DNA of 64,000 bases from M3 sp964637445 (GTDB lineage Bacteria > Bacteroidota > Bacteroidia > Bacteroidales > Muribaculaceae), in NCBI GenBank assembly GCA_964637445.1, contig CAZWWS010000002.1, forward strand, positions 1 through 64,000. The letters run 5' to 3'. Position 1 is the first letter of the stretch. Every line of letters begins with the position of its first letter. This document shows positions 8,253 to 16,900 of the stretch, piece after piece. Both the position numbers and the translations under genes were made by a program. Below the pieces are notes generated by a model, which was given only the letters and a program-made list of their open reading frames with translations, did no database searches and was not told the DNA's origin.

Positions 8253-8765
8253 ATGTCAACATCGTCGATAATAGTAAAATCATATTCATATAAGGAATCA
8301 CGCACCTACATGGTGGCCGCGCTGTTTGTGTTAGGGAATGTGTTGCTACCGCAATTGTGCCACCTCATGCCACAAGGAGGCTTGATTTTCTTGCCGATAT
8401 ACTTCTTCACGCTTGTGGGAGCTTGCAAGTATGGCTGGCGTGTGGGATTGCTGACGGCAATATTGTCGCCGATAGTGAATCATGTGCTGTTCGGGATGCC
8501 TGCCGCAGAGACGCTTCCGATAATCGAAGTGAAGAGTATCGTGTTGGCATGCGCAGCCGGCTTGATTGCAGGCCGGCTGGGGCGTATAAATTTGGGCATA
8601 TTGGCCGGAATAGTGTTGAGCTATCAGGCCGTAGGAGGCTTGGTCGAGTGGGTAATGACCGGCTCGTTTGAAGCGGCGTTGCAAGACGTAAGGCTTGGTC
8701 TGCCGGGCATATTGCTACAAATCTTCGGTGGCTATTTAGTGCTAAGATATTTGCTCAAGGACTAA
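8253..8765 (+). CDS. ECF-transporter S-component-like membrane protein
   Basis: A 170-residue hydrophobic protein with about five membrane segments. The pattern of an N-terminal 'LFVLGNVLLPQLCHLMPQGG', central 'LTAILSPIVNHVLFGMP' and short loops is like the substrate-binding (S) components of energy-coupling-factor transporters in Bacteroidetes. No ATPase or T component lies beside it, so it would depend on a shared ECF module elsewhere. Substrate cannot be told. ATG 8253 is used because it follows a perfect promoter; an earlier in-frame ATG at 8166 is upstream of that promoter. Confidence 0.6.
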   Translation: MSTSSIIVKSYSYKESRTYMVAALFVLGNVLLPQLCHLMPQGGLIFLPIYFFTLVGACKYGWRVGLLTAILSPIVNHVLFGMPAAETLPIIEVKSIVLACAAGLIAGRLGRINLGILAGIVLSYQAVGGLVEWVMTGSFEAALQDVRLGLPGILLQIFGGYLVLRYLLKD

Positions 8766-8944
8766 GAAGCTGTTTAAAAGATGTTTTTTTAGAGATTCGC
8801 AAATAAAATAGTTTCGGCTCGAAATAAATTTAGGCGACTTCTAAGAAAACGTATAGAGCACATTTTATAAAAAAGCACTTGCATTTTAAGGATGTAAAAA
8901 AGGGTAATTTCGCGTTAAAGTGCAAGGTTCATGCAAAATAAGAA

Positions 8945-9613
8945 TCATGAGTGAGTGGCGCGGAGGATTTCGCGCTTTCCGGCGAGTGGACCGGGGAGGC
9001 GTTCGACGGTGAATCCCACCGAGGCGAGGAGGCGACGGATGGCGCCTTTAGCGCAGTAGGTGGTGAGTACTGCATCGTGACGCATCACTGCGTAGAGGCG
9101 ACTGAAGGCTTCGGGAGTCCACATATCGGGTTGCTTTTCGGGAGCGAATGCATCGAAATATACGATGTCGATTGCCGTGGGGAGCGGGTCGACAGTGTAG
9201 TCGAGCTGCAGCTTTTCGATAGTGAAATAGGGGGTGATGGGAGTGGGTACACCCCAAGGAGCATCGTGAATAGCGTCGAATAGCTCAGGAGAGAGCATTC
9301 GATCGTATCCGAGCCGGGAGATAAGGTCGGGAGAGACGGGGAATTTTTCGAGCGTAATATAATGTATGGGGCATGAGGCGTCGGCCGCCATGGCGGTGAC
9401 GGTAGCGTTGAGTCCCGTGCCAAAACCGACTTCGAGCAATCGCAAGCGCGAGCCGTCGGCACGATGGAGGAAAGCACAATCTCGATAGATATGCTGCGCT
9501 TCGGTGAGCGCCCCCTTAGTGGAGTGGTAGTGCTCGTCGAGGTCGGGGAGGAAGATGGTAGCCGAGCCGTCGGCAGTGGATTGAATTTCTAATGTGCGGT
9601 TTTGATGTTCCAT
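8945..9613 (-). CDS. mnmD: tRNA 5-methylaminomethyl-2-thiouridine methyltransferase, MnmD type
   Basis: A 222-residue class I methyltransferase of the MnmD/DUF752 family, which puts the final methyl group on the wobble uridine of certain tRNAs (mnm5s2U), downstream of MnmE/MnmG. Visible blocks are DEHYHSTKGALTEAQHI (family signature DEHYHS..GA..E), SAM motif I LLEVGFGTGLNA, DIVYFDAFAPEKQPDMW and YCAKGAIRRLLASVGF. It lacks the C-terminal FAD oxidase half found in the E. coli MnmC fusion, as usual in Bacteroidetes. mnmG of the same pathway lies at 57605-59482. The -7 promoter box ends only 4 bases before the ATG, which predicts a leaderless mRNA. Confidence 0.9.
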   Translation of the reverse strand: MEHQNRTLEIQSTADGSATIFLPDLDEHYHSTKGALTEAQHIYRDCAFLHRADGSRLRLLEVGFGTGLNATVTAMAADASCPIHYITLEKFPVSPDLISRLGYDRMLSPELFDAIHDAPWGVPTPITPYFTIEKLQLDYTVDPLPTAIDIVYFDAFAPEKQPDMWTPEAFSRLYAVMRHDAVLTTYCAKGAIRRLLASVGFTVERLPGPLAGKREILRATHS

Positions 9614-9617
9614 GACG

Positions 9618-9625
9618 CAAAAGTA
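9618..9625 (-). promoter_or_regulatory. Promoter -7 element abutting the mnmD start codon
   Basis: On the minus strand this reads TACTTTTG (TAnnTTTG). Only four bases separate it from the mnmD ATG, so the transcript would begin at or beside the A of the start codon. No exact TTTG is visible at the usual distance upstream. Confidence 0.5.
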
Positions 9626-9777
9626 GGATTTTTAATTGAAATTTCCATAAACGAGGATTAGATATATATTGTAGATCGTTTAGTTTTTACGGAAGCCAAT
9701 ACCAACTATATTTTTGACACACAGAAGATTACATATAATACAGGTTTAGAAAATCAATATCCGGAACATTGTGGGCA

Positions 9778-9808
9778 CTTGCCGTAAAAGAGATTTTCGA
9801 TAATTTTG
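9778..9808 (+). promoter_or_regulatory. Promoter of the GH13 gene
   Basis: CTTG (9778-9781), 19-base spacer, TAATTTTG (9801-9808); the ATG at 9839 is 30 bases downstream. Confidence 0.7.
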
Positions 9809-9838
9809 CATTGTCTGCTTACACTAAATTCAAATCAG

Positions 9839-11275
9839 ATGAATACCAACACCCTATTACGTATCGGCATAGTATGCCTATTGGTCATATCAGCCCTACT
9901 CCCCTACACCTCTTGCAAGGAGTCGACAACAGACAAACCTGAAATCAGGACGGAAAACAATCGAGTGATTTATGAATTGTTTGTGCGCAACTTCACCGAA
10001 GAGGGAACGTTCAACGCAGCTATGAGCCATATAGATGAGATACGCGACTTAGGAGTGGATGTGGTGTGGATCATGCCGATGTATCGCATGGGTACAGCTA
10101 AGCAATGGGGCGAATTTCCATCGCCATACTGCATACAGGACTTCAAGGATGTGGGAGTGGAATATGGCAGTCGCGAGGAGTTCAAAGCGCTTGTCGACTC
10201 GATACATTCGGCCGGAATGGATGTGTGGATGGATTGGATAGCCAATCACACCTCATGCGACCATCCTTGGCTTGAGAGCCACCCGGAATATTACGAACGT
10301 AAAGCAAACGGCGACTTCGTACATCCATTTGACGGAGCGTGGGGCGATGTGTATCAGCTCGACTACTCAAACAAGGATTTGCGCCGCGAGATGATAGAGT
10401 CGATGCAATATTGGGTTACGGAATTTGACATCGACGGCTATCGTTGCGACTATGCCGACGGCCTCCCCCTCGACTTCTGGAAAGATGTAACATCGACCGT
10501 AAAGAAAGCCGACGGAACGCCGATAGCGTGGCTTGCCGAGAGTCGCGGAGAGTATAAGGTGCTTCACGGCGACACCATCAATCAGCTCACCTATCTGAAA
10601 GATGGCGGTTTCAGATATAACTATGCATGGTATTTCCGCGACAGCCTCGCTTCGCTCGCCAATAAGTTTGACCTGAATACGCTCCGAGAAGAATGTCGCA
10701 AACTGTTTGACGGCACAGAGTTGGGCGAAGAAAACAGCTCGATGTATGCCGGCAAGTCGCGATTGGTGTTCCTGACCAACCACGACACCAATGACCAGCA
10801 AGCCTCGGAGGTGAAAATCTTCGGTAATAGCTTGCGCCCGATGACCGTGTTGCAATTTACAATCTACGGAATGCCTCTTATCTACAACGGACAAGAGATA
10901 GGCTATCCCGAGCAGATACATATTGCATTCAATACCCCAATAGACCGCGCGAAAGGCGACAGCACGATGACGGCACTAATCAAGCAACTGACCAAGCTCA
11001 AACACACCGAGCCGGCACTGCGCGACGGCAACGAGAAGGGAGAGCTTGTGGACTACACAACGACATCGGACAGTGTGCTGGTGTATGAGCGACGACGCGG
11101 CGACGAAAGTGTGGTGGTAATGCTCAATTTCGGCAATACCGAAAGTCAATTCAGCATAGCCGAACTGCTACCGAAGAGAGAGTATCGCGAGGTATTCAGC
11201 GGCGAGCGCAAGAACTTTGCGGAAAACGACACTTTCAGGCTCGATGGCAACGGATATGCCGTGTGGATAAAGTGA
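9839..11275 (+). CDS. GH13 alpha-amylase-family glycoside hydrolase, probable lipoprotein
   Basis: A 478-residue alpha-glucan-active enzyme. The N-terminal hydrophobic segment ends in PYTSCKES, a relaxed lipobox, so it is probably anchored in a membrane facing the periplasm or surface. The (beta/alpha)8 signature blocks are all present: DWIANH (region I), DGYRCDYAD with nucleophile Asp about residue 204, WLAESRGEY with acid/base Glu about 234, and LTNHDTND with the transition-state Asp about 316. A short beta domain ends the protein. No SusC/SusD genes are beside it, so it is not part of a visible starch-utilisation locus. ATG 9839 is chosen over an earlier in-frame ATG because it puts the signal at the N-terminus. 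Confidence 0.88.
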   Translation: MNTNTLLRIGIVCLLVISALLPYTSCKESTTDKPEIRTENNRVIYELFVRNFTEEGTFNAAMSHIDEIRDLGVDVVWIMPMYRMGTAKQWGEFPSPYCIQDFKDVGVEYGSREEFKALVDSIHSAGMDVWMDWIANHTSCDHPWLESHPEYYERKANGDFVHPFDGAWGDVYQLDYSNKDLRREMIESMQYWVTEFDIDGYRCDYADGLPLDFWKDVTSTVKKADGTPIAWLAESRGEYKVLHGDTINQLTYLKDGGFRYNYAWYFRDSLASLANKFDLNTLREECRKLFDGTELGEENSSMYAGKSRLVFLTNHDTNDQQASEVKIFGNSLRPMTVLQFTIYGMPLIYNGQEIGYPEQIHIAFNTPIDRAKGDSTMTALIKQLTKLKHTEPALRDGNEKGELVDYTTTSDSVLVYERRRGDESVVVMLNFGNTESQFSIAELLPKREYREVFSGERKNFAENDTFRLDGNGYAVWIK

Positions 11276-11365
11276 ATTGCGCGGTGCAATAGGCTATACA
11301 GATTGGATAATTGGCATAAAACGCATTTTTTTTGCTTAAATTTATTGCTTATTATCAAAAATCAT

Positions 11366-11373
11366 TACCTTTG
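11366..11373 (+). promoter_or_regulatory. Probable promoter, -7 element, psd-pssA operon
   Basis: TACCTTTG fits TAnnTTTG, 27 bases before the psd ATG. The upstream element is weak (ATTG 11344-11347 at 18 bases). Confidence 0.6.
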
Positions 11374-11400
11374 TAGATTAGTATTCCACTAAAGACCGAA

Positions 11401-12078
11401 ATGAAAGTCAAGATACACCGCGAAGGCACAAACATATTGATAATCTTACTGCTCATGTTGATAGTAATCAACGTGCCGGCATGGTTATTCATCCGCCCGT
11501 TGGCGATTCCGATAGTGTTTGTGTCAATTTCGGCAATATTCTATCTGTTGGTGCTCAACTTTTTCCGCTCACCACGACGCCACTTCAAGGGCAACAGAGA
11601 TCGCGTGGTAGTGGCATCGGCCGATGGAAAGGTGGTGGCTTGCGAGGAAACCTACGAGGGAGAATATCTACATCGCCGAGTGATGCAGGTGTCGATATTC
11701 ATGACCGTGTTTAACGTTCATGCCAACTGGTATCCGGTGGATGGCACCGTGCTTTATTCGAAGCACCATGCCGGAAGATTTTTGGCAGCCTATCTGCCTA
11801 AGTCGTCGACAGAGAATGAACGGTCGACAGTGGTGATACGCGCCCTCAACGGCGATGAGATTTTAGTGCGTCAAGTAGCCGGAGCAATGGCTCGTCGCAT
11901 CGTCACCTACGCTCACGAAGGCGAAGAGGCATCGATAGAGGATCACATGGGATTTATCAAGTTTGGCTCTCGTGTGGACATATATTTACCCATTGGCACA
12001 GAAATACTTGTAAAAATAGGCGATAAGGCCATCGGAGGCATCACCGAGATAGCTCGCCTCAAGTCATCAAATCAATGA
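11401..12078 (+). CDS. psd: Phosphatidylserine decarboxylase proenzyme
   Basis: Converts phosphatidylserine to phosphatidylethanolamine at the inner membrane. The 225-residue protein has two N-terminal membrane segments (about residues 10-50), then FFRSPRR, ASADGKVV, FMTVFNVHANWYPVDG (catalytic His region) and a GSRVD site near the C-terminus; the Ser there is where self-cleavage makes the pyruvoyl cofactor. This short form (about 220 residues) is usual in Bacteroidetes. Its stop overlaps the pssA start by four bases (ATGA), so the two steps of PE synthesis are translationally coupled. Confidence 0.94.
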   Translation: MKVKIHREGTNILIILLLMLIVINVPAWLFIRPLAIPIVFVSISAIFYLLVLNFFRSPRRHFKGNRDRVVVASADGKVVACEETYEGEYLHRRVMQVSIFMTVFNVHANWYPVDGTVLYSKHHAGRFLAAYLPKSSTENERSTVVIRALNGDEILVRQVAGAMARRIVTYAHEGEEASIEDHMGFIKFGSRVDIYLPIGTEILVKIGDKAIGGITEIARLKSSNQ

Positions 12079-12779
12079 TAAAGACGATAAAAGCTAATAT
12101 ACCAAACGCCATTACTTGCCTCAACTTATTGTCGGGCAGTCTGGCATGTATTTTTTCCTTCCGCAGCACAGAGTTGTTTGGTTCGCTCTATGGCTACGAA
12201 TTAGTGTTCATCTTCATTGCGGCAGCAGCAGTGTTTGACTTCTGCGATGGGGCGGCAGCACGACTACTTCACGCCTATTCGCTATTGGGCAAAGAACTTG
12301 ACTCGCTGAGCGACTTGGTGAGCTTCGGCCTTGCGCCGGCGCTGTTGGTATTTAACACGATGAAAGAATTTGACCCGACGTCGGCTCTATGCTACGGAGC
12401 GTTGCTGCTCGCAGTGTGTGGGGCGTTGCGACTTGCCAAGTTCAATATTGATGAGCGGCAGTCGACCTCGTTTATCGGGCTTCCGATACCGGCAAATGCC
12501 TTGTTTTGGATAGGATTTTGCGGATGGGTTCATTCGACCAATATCTATTGCAGCTGGATGATGCTGACGCTTGCAGTGGTGCTATCGTACACGATGGTGA
12601 GCCGATTGAAGATGTTTTCGCTGAAATTCAGCAATTTCCGTCTGCGCGAAAATTGGAAGCGCTATATCATCATCGTGGCTGCGTTGGCATTGGTGATATG
12701 TTGCGGAATACCGGGGTTGGCATGGACAATATTGCTTTATATCGCGATGTCGATAGTGTGGCCTACTCGCGAAAAGTAA
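12075..12779 (+). CDS. pssA: CDP-diacylglycerol-serine O-phosphatidyltransferase
   Basis: Makes phosphatidylserine from CDP-diacylglycerol and serine, feeding Psd. The 234-residue polytopic protein begins with IPNAITCLNLLSGSLA and carries the CDP-alcohol phosphotransferase signature DGxxARx8GxxxDxxxD, seen as CDGAAARLL...GKELDSLSD at about residues 57-80. It has around seven membrane segments. It overlaps psd by four bases. Confidence 0.94.
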   Translation: MIKTIKANIPNAITCLNLLSGSLACIFSFRSTELFGSLYGYELVFIFIAAAAVFDFCDGAAARLLHAYSLLGKELDSLSDLVSFGLAPALLVFNTMKEFDPTSALCYGALLLAVCGALRLAKFNIDERQSTSFIGLPIPANALFWIGFCGWVHSTNIYCSWMMLTLAVVLSYTMVSRLKMFSLKFSNFRLRENWKRYIIIVAALALVICCGIPGLAWTILLYIAMSIVWPTREK

Positions 12780-12834
12780 AGTTTGGCTCGATATTTGTTG
12801 TTATTGAATATCGAACATAAAAAAGCAATTATCT

Positions 12835-13149
12835 ATGATTATAGGATCAATAGGCTGTTTAGGCGCGGTAGTTTTGATGATATTGGCTATGATAGTGTGG
12901 CCGATATTGAGCGCTTTTATGGCTATAAAACGCGGAGCATCGAGCTTCACGGGCAACGCATCGAGACAGCAACAACGTCAACAAAACCAAGAGCCAAAAC
13001 GTCGCAAGAAAATATTCTCGCGCAACGATGGGGAATATGTGGACTATGAGGACATCGCAGGACGAAAGACAAGCACAACCACCACAACGACAGAGCGCTA
13101 TGAAAGCGAGCCACAGGTGGAGGATGCCGAGTGGGAAGAAATCAAATAA
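12835..13149 (+). CDS. DUF4834 family small membrane protein
   Basis: A 104-residue protein with one N-terminal membrane segment (about residues 4-28), then a Gln/Arg/Lys-rich stretch and a C-terminal tail ending in the conserved acidic VEDAEWEEIK. This is the DUF4834 pattern; in Bacteroidetes it commonly follows pssA and precedes a DUF2461 gene, as here. Function is unknown. A Thr7 run from an ACA/ACC-rich stretch lies before the acidic tail. Confidence 0.8.
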   Translation: MIIGSIGCLGAVVLMILAMIVWPILSAFMAIKRGASSFTGNASRQQQRQQNQEPKRRKKIFSRNDGEYVDYEDIAGRKTSTTTTTTERYESEPQVEDAEWEEIK

Positions 13150-13154
13150 CAGAT

Positions 13155-13814
13155 ATGGAAGAATTGTTTTCGTTTTTGCGCGAAATGGCCGCCAACAACA
13201 ACAGGCCGTGGTTTCATGCCAACAAGGAGAGGTATGAGGCGGTGCGTACGCCATGGATGGCAGAGCTCGATCGGCTGATAACGCTGATGAAAGAGTGGGA
13301 GCCGGAGCTTGCCGGGCAGTCGGCCAAAACGAGCGCATTCAGGATATATCGCGACACGCGCTTCTCGCAAGACAAGTCGCCTCTGAAGACATATTTTTCG
13401 GCGGCCATAAGTCCGTACGGGCGCAAGACCACACGAGCTTGCTACTATCTTCACATGGGACTCGACGGAGCGTCGGGACTGTATGGCGGCATTTGGTGTC
13501 CGGATGCGGCGCAAACACGTAAACTTCGCCACGCAATAGTGGATAATATCGAGGAATTTGAGGAGATAATCAATGCGCCTGAATTTGTCAAGACATTCCC
13601 CGAGTGGTATGGCGACCGCCTGAAAACGATACCGAAAGGATGGGATCGCCACCATCCGCAAGCAGAGTTGCTCCGACTGAAAGAATATGGGCGCTTCTGC
13701 CACTGCCCGGAGAAATATTTTGCAGAGGGCGATTGGGTGGAGAAAACCGCCGAACGTTTCCGCCTGCTACAGCCGCTGATCAACTTTCTGAACTATTCGC
13801 TCGACGAGGAGTAG
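13155..13814 (+). CDS. DUF2461 domain protein
   Basis: A 219-residue soluble protein of the DUF2461 family, recognised by FLREMAANNNRPWFHANK near the start, FRIYRDTRFSQDKSPLKT and an aromatic-rich middle ending in YYLHMGLDGASGLYGG. The biochemical role of the family is unknown. ATG 13155 gives the family's N-terminus (MEELFSFLREM) and lies 5 bases after the upstream stop; it is probably last in the psd operon. Confidence 0.85.
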   Translation: MEELFSFLREMAANNNRPWFHANKERYEAVRTPWMAELDRLITLMKEWEPELAGQSAKTSAFRIYRDTRFSQDKSPLKTYFSAAISPYGRKTTRACYYLHMGLDGASGLYGGIWCPDAAQTRKLRHAIVDNIEEFEEIINAPEFVKTFPEWYGDRLKTIPKGWDRHHPQAELLRLKEYGRFCHCPEKYFAEGDWVEKTAERFRLLQPLINFLNYSLDEE

Positions 13815-14023
13815 AAACTTTATATTGCTATATTTCAAAATTTTATTGTAACGTAGCAAAAAGGATGTCATTAGGAACTTTCTTTAAGCAAAGGGGCAGA
13901 TACTGATTATACAACACTTTCATTTTTTGACCTCGACGAAATAGCATACGAGACATAACTAAGATAGAAATGAATGGTTAATATAAGATTTGGATGAATT
14001 TAGGGAGATTTAAGGGGAAAAGT

Positions 14024-14055
14024 ATTGACAACGGGATTGAAATGTAGTAACTTTG
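14024..14055 (+). promoter_or_regulatory. Promoter of the ftsX operon
   Basis: ATTG (14024-14027), 20-base spacer, TAACTTTG (14048-14055); the ftsX ATG is 39 bases downstream. The 280-base region 13815-14094 holds nothing else that could be supported. Confidence 0.72.
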
Positions 14056-14094
14056 CACGATATTTGGGATAATAAGGGCTCTGCAAATAGAAAT

Positions 14095-14967
14095 ATGGAA
14101 AAGAAACGACATTCCGGGATATCGACTTTCAGCGCACAGATTACGTCGACAATCAGTGTGGCATTGGTGTTGCTGTTGCTTGGCATTATAGCAATGCTTG
14201 GTATAGCGGCTCATTCGGTGACGACTTCGATAAAGGAAAATATGGGGTTTGACATCGTGCTGAAAGAGGAAACTGCAGAGTCGGTGGTCAATGAGCTGAA
14301 ACAGAAATGGACGTCGGCTCCGTATGTGGCCAGTGTGAAATATTTCTCTCAAGAAGACGCGCTCAACAAGTGGCAGGATGAAACGGGCGAAAACTTGGTG
14401 GAGATGCTCGGCGTCAATCCATTTTGTGCTGAATTTGAGGTGAAAGTGAAGGCCGACTATGCCGACGTGGATTCGATAGAGAAAATCGTGGCTCCTCTAC
14501 GAGCCAATCAAGCAATATCGGAAATCAATGTGCACACCGAGATGGTTGAAACCATCAACTCCAACATACGCAGCATAGCGTTGATACTGTCGATTGTGGC
14601 AGCAGCGCTGATACTCATCTCGTTTGTGCTTATCAACAACACGGTGCGGCTGACGGTATATGCTCGTCGCTTTTTAATCCACACGATGAAGCTCGTGGGC
14701 GCTACGCCCGGATTCATACGCCGACCATTTATCATCAACAACATACTCAATGGCATCATTGCTTCGATAGTGGCTGTCGGAGTGCTTGCCGGGATACTCT
14801 ACTACTGCTCGACGCTCGATGTGTCGATAACCAAGGCGGTGACGTGGGGACAGGCGTCGTGGGTGTTTGCCGGGATGCTCATGGCAGGCATACTACTATG
14901 TGCATTGGCGGCTTTGTTTGCCGCAAACAAATATATCCGATTGGACTACGACAGTATGTTTAAGTAA
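14095..14967 (+). CDS. ftsX: Cell division ABC-type permease FtsX
   Basis: The membrane half of the FtsEX complex, which links septal-ring assembly to control of peptidoglycan hydrolases. The 290-residue protein has one N-terminal membrane segment (about 22-45), a roughly 120-residue extracytoplasmic loop with the PASTA-like 'YFSQEDALNKWQDETG' region, and three C-terminal membrane segments with NNTVRLTVYARR and MKLVGATPGFIRRPF, both typical of FtsX. ftsE is not adjacent. It opens the ftsX-DUF3098-uppP-truB-queA run that is conserved in Bacteroidetes. Confidence 0.92.
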   Translation: MEKKRHSGISTFSAQITSTISVALVLLLLGIIAMLGIAAHSVTTSIKENMGFDIVLKEETAESVVNELKQKWTSAPYVASVKYFSQEDALNKWQDETGENLVEMLGVNPFCAEFEVKVKADYADVDSIEKIVAPLRANQAISEINVHTEMVETINSNIRSIALILSIVAAALILISFVLINNTVRLTVYARRFLIHTMKLVGATPGFIRRPFIINNILNGIIASIVAVGVLAGILYYCSTLDVSITKAVTWGQASWVFAGMLMAGILLCALAALFAANKYIRLDYDSMFK

Positions 14968-15005
14968 TAAACAATAAGACAACTAAATATAACAGACAAA
15001 AAAGT

Positions 15006-15281
15006 ATGGTCTCAGACAACAATATCCAAAAAGCCTCTGCAACAGAGAGCGAAAGCGAAGCTCGCTTTCCGCTGTCAAAAATGAATTTTATCCTCATGGC
15101 TGTGGCAGGAGCGATGATTGTGATCGGCTTCTTGCTGATGCTCGGCGGCAGCACTACCGAGACAGAGTTTAATCCCGACATCTTCAGCACTCGCCGCATC
15201 GTGGTGGGTCCGACGGTGGCTTTTCTCGGTTTTCTGGCGATGGGAGTAGCATTAATCTACAAGAAGAAAGAAAAGAAATAG
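15006..15281 (+). CDS. DUF3098 family small membrane protein
   Basis: A 91-residue protein with two membrane segments (about 26-47 and 68-85) separated by a short loop containing FNPDIFSTRRIVVGP, the DUF3098 signature. It nearly always lies between ftsX and uppP in Bacteroidetes. Function is unknown; a role in envelope growth is only suggested by the neighbours. Confidence 0.85.
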   Translation: MVSDNNIQKASATESESEARFPLSKMNFILMAVAGAMIVIGFLLMLGGSTTETEFNPDIFSTRRIVVGPTVAFLGFLAMGVALIYKKKEKK

Positions 15282-15290
15282 AGGCGAGAT

Positions 15291-16136
15291 ATGGATGTAG
15301 TACAAGCTATCATAGTAGCCATAGTAGAAGGCTTGACAGAATTCTTGCCGGTGTCATCAACCGGACACATGGTCATAGCGCAGAACGTGCTCGGCGTCGA
15401 GAGCACCGAGTTTGTCAAAGCATTCACGTTTATCATCCAGTTTGGAGCGATATTGTCGGTGGTAGTACTATATTGGAAGCGCTTTTTCAAGCTCAATCGG
15501 GCACCGATAGATAAGGGCGCGTCGCCGCTACGCAAGTTGCTACACAAATATGACTTCTATTGGAAGCTATTAGTGGCGTTTATCCCTGCGGCAGTGCTCG
15601 GCTTACTATTCAGCGATGCCATCGATGCGATGCTTGAGAGGGTGTGGGTAGTGGCTGTGATGCTCGTTGTGGGCGGAATATTCATGCTTTTTTGCGACAA
15701 GATATTCAACAAGGGCAGCGATGAGACACAACTGACAGAGAAGCGCGCTTTCATGGTGGGATTGTTTCAGTGTATATCGATGATACCGGGAGTGTCTCGG
15801 TCGATGGCCACTATCGTGGGCGGTATGGCACAGAAGATGACTCGCAAGGCGGCAGCCGAATTTTCGTTTTTCCTTGCCGTGCCTACAATGTTTGCAGCGA
15901 CGGTCTACAAAGTGTATAAGTTGCTGAAAGATGGTGGCACAGAGATATTGATGGACAACATGATGGTGCTGGTAGTGGGCAATGTCGTGGCGTTTATCGT
16001 GGCGATGCTGGCTATCAAATTTTTTATCAGCTATGTCACCAAATATGGGTTTAAGGCCTTCGGGTGGTATCGTATTTTGGTGGGAGGGGCGATCATCGTG
16101 ATGTCGCTCTGCGGCGTGGAACTTACCATAATGTAA
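15291..16136 (+). CDS. uppP: Undecaprenyl-diphosphate phosphatase
   Basis: Recycles the lipid carrier by converting undecaprenyl diphosphate to the monophosphate; the activity also underlies bacitracin resistance. The 281-residue polytopic protein has both BacA/UppP active-site blocks, EGLTEFLPVSSTGHM near the N-terminus and PGVSRSMATIVGG in the middle (residues about 163-175). It starts 9 bases after the DUF3098 stop. Confidence 0.96.
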   Translation: MDVVQAIIVAIVEGLTEFLPVSSTGHMVIAQNVLGVESTEFVKAFTFIIQFGAILSVVVLYWKRFFKLNRAPIDKGASPLRKLLHKYDFYWKLLVAFIPAAVLGLLFSDAIDAMLERVWVVAVMLVVGGIFMLFCDKIFNKGSDETQLTEKRAFMVGLFQCISMIPGVSRSMATIVGGMAQKMTRKAAAEFSFFLAVPTMFAATVYKVYKLLKDGGTEILMDNMMVLVVGNVVAFIVAMLAIKFFISYVTKYGFKAFGWYRILVGGAIIVMSLCGVELTIM

Positions 16137-16151
16137 CCCAACGAGAATGAG

Positions 16152-16877
16152 ATGGACTTTATCACGGGCGAAATAATATATGTAGACAAGCCATTGACGT
16201 GGACCTCGTTTAACGTAGTGAAGCGAGTGCGCAGCACTTTGCTGCGTCGCATGAAGCTACGCAAGATGAAGGTGGGTCATGCGGGCACACTCGACCCCCT
16301 TGCCACCGGCGTGATGATAATATGCACCGGTCGCGCCACCAAGCGCATCGACGAGTTGCAAGCACACACGAAGGAATATGTGGCAACAATAGCTTTGGGA
16401 GCGACGACGCCATCGTATGACCTTGAAACAGAAATCGATGCCACATACCCCACTGAGCATATCACACGGGAGATGGTGGAGGAGACACTCACGCGCTTCA
16501 CCGGTGCGATAGAGCAAGTGCCACCGGCATTTTCAGCCTGCAAAGTAGATGGCAAGCGAGCTTACAAGATGGCTCGCAAGGGGCATGAAGTGGAGCTGAA
16601 GCCGAAGCTGCTTGTAATAGATGAGATAGAGCTACTCGACTATGCGCCTACAAGCATCACAGTGAGAGTGGTGTGCAGCAAGGGAACCTATATCCGCGCG
16701 TTGGCTCGCGACATCGGTGCGGCTCTAAACTCAGGCGGCCACTTGACGGCATTGCGCCGCACTCGCGTGGGCGACGTCAAGGTCGAAGATTGCTTGAGCG
16801 TGGAGCAAGCCGTGGAATTGATAGAGCACGTGGAGATAACCTATCCCGCCGACTTCAATCAGGAAAATCAAGAATAA
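16152..16877 (+). CDS. truB: tRNA pseudouridine(55) synthase
   Basis: Forms pseudouridine 55 in the T-loop of tRNAs. The 241-residue enzyme shows DKPLTWTSFNVV at the start, the catalytic-Asp block GHAGTLDPLATGV at about 42-54, and KGTYIRALARDIG later. It is a core-length TruB with only a short C-terminus. It lies 15 bases after uppP. Confidence 0.95.
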   Translation: MDFITGEIIYVDKPLTWTSFNVVKRVRSTLLRRMKLRKMKVGHAGTLDPLATGVMIICTGRATKRIDELQAHTKEYVATIALGATTPSYDLETEIDATYPTEHITREMVEETLTRFTGAIEQVPPAFSACKVDGKRAYKMARKGHEVELKPKLLVIDEIELLDYAPTSITVRVVCSKGTYIRALARDIGAALNSGGHLTALRRTRVGDVKVEDCLSVEQAVELIEHVEITYPADFNQENQE

Positions 16878-16900
16878 AAAACATCGAAATAATTAGATAT

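Noticed and set aside
12783..13049. 88-codon frame overlapping the DUF4834 gene
   Set aside because: The other frame at 12835 encodes the recognisable DUF4834 protein in the expected gene order.
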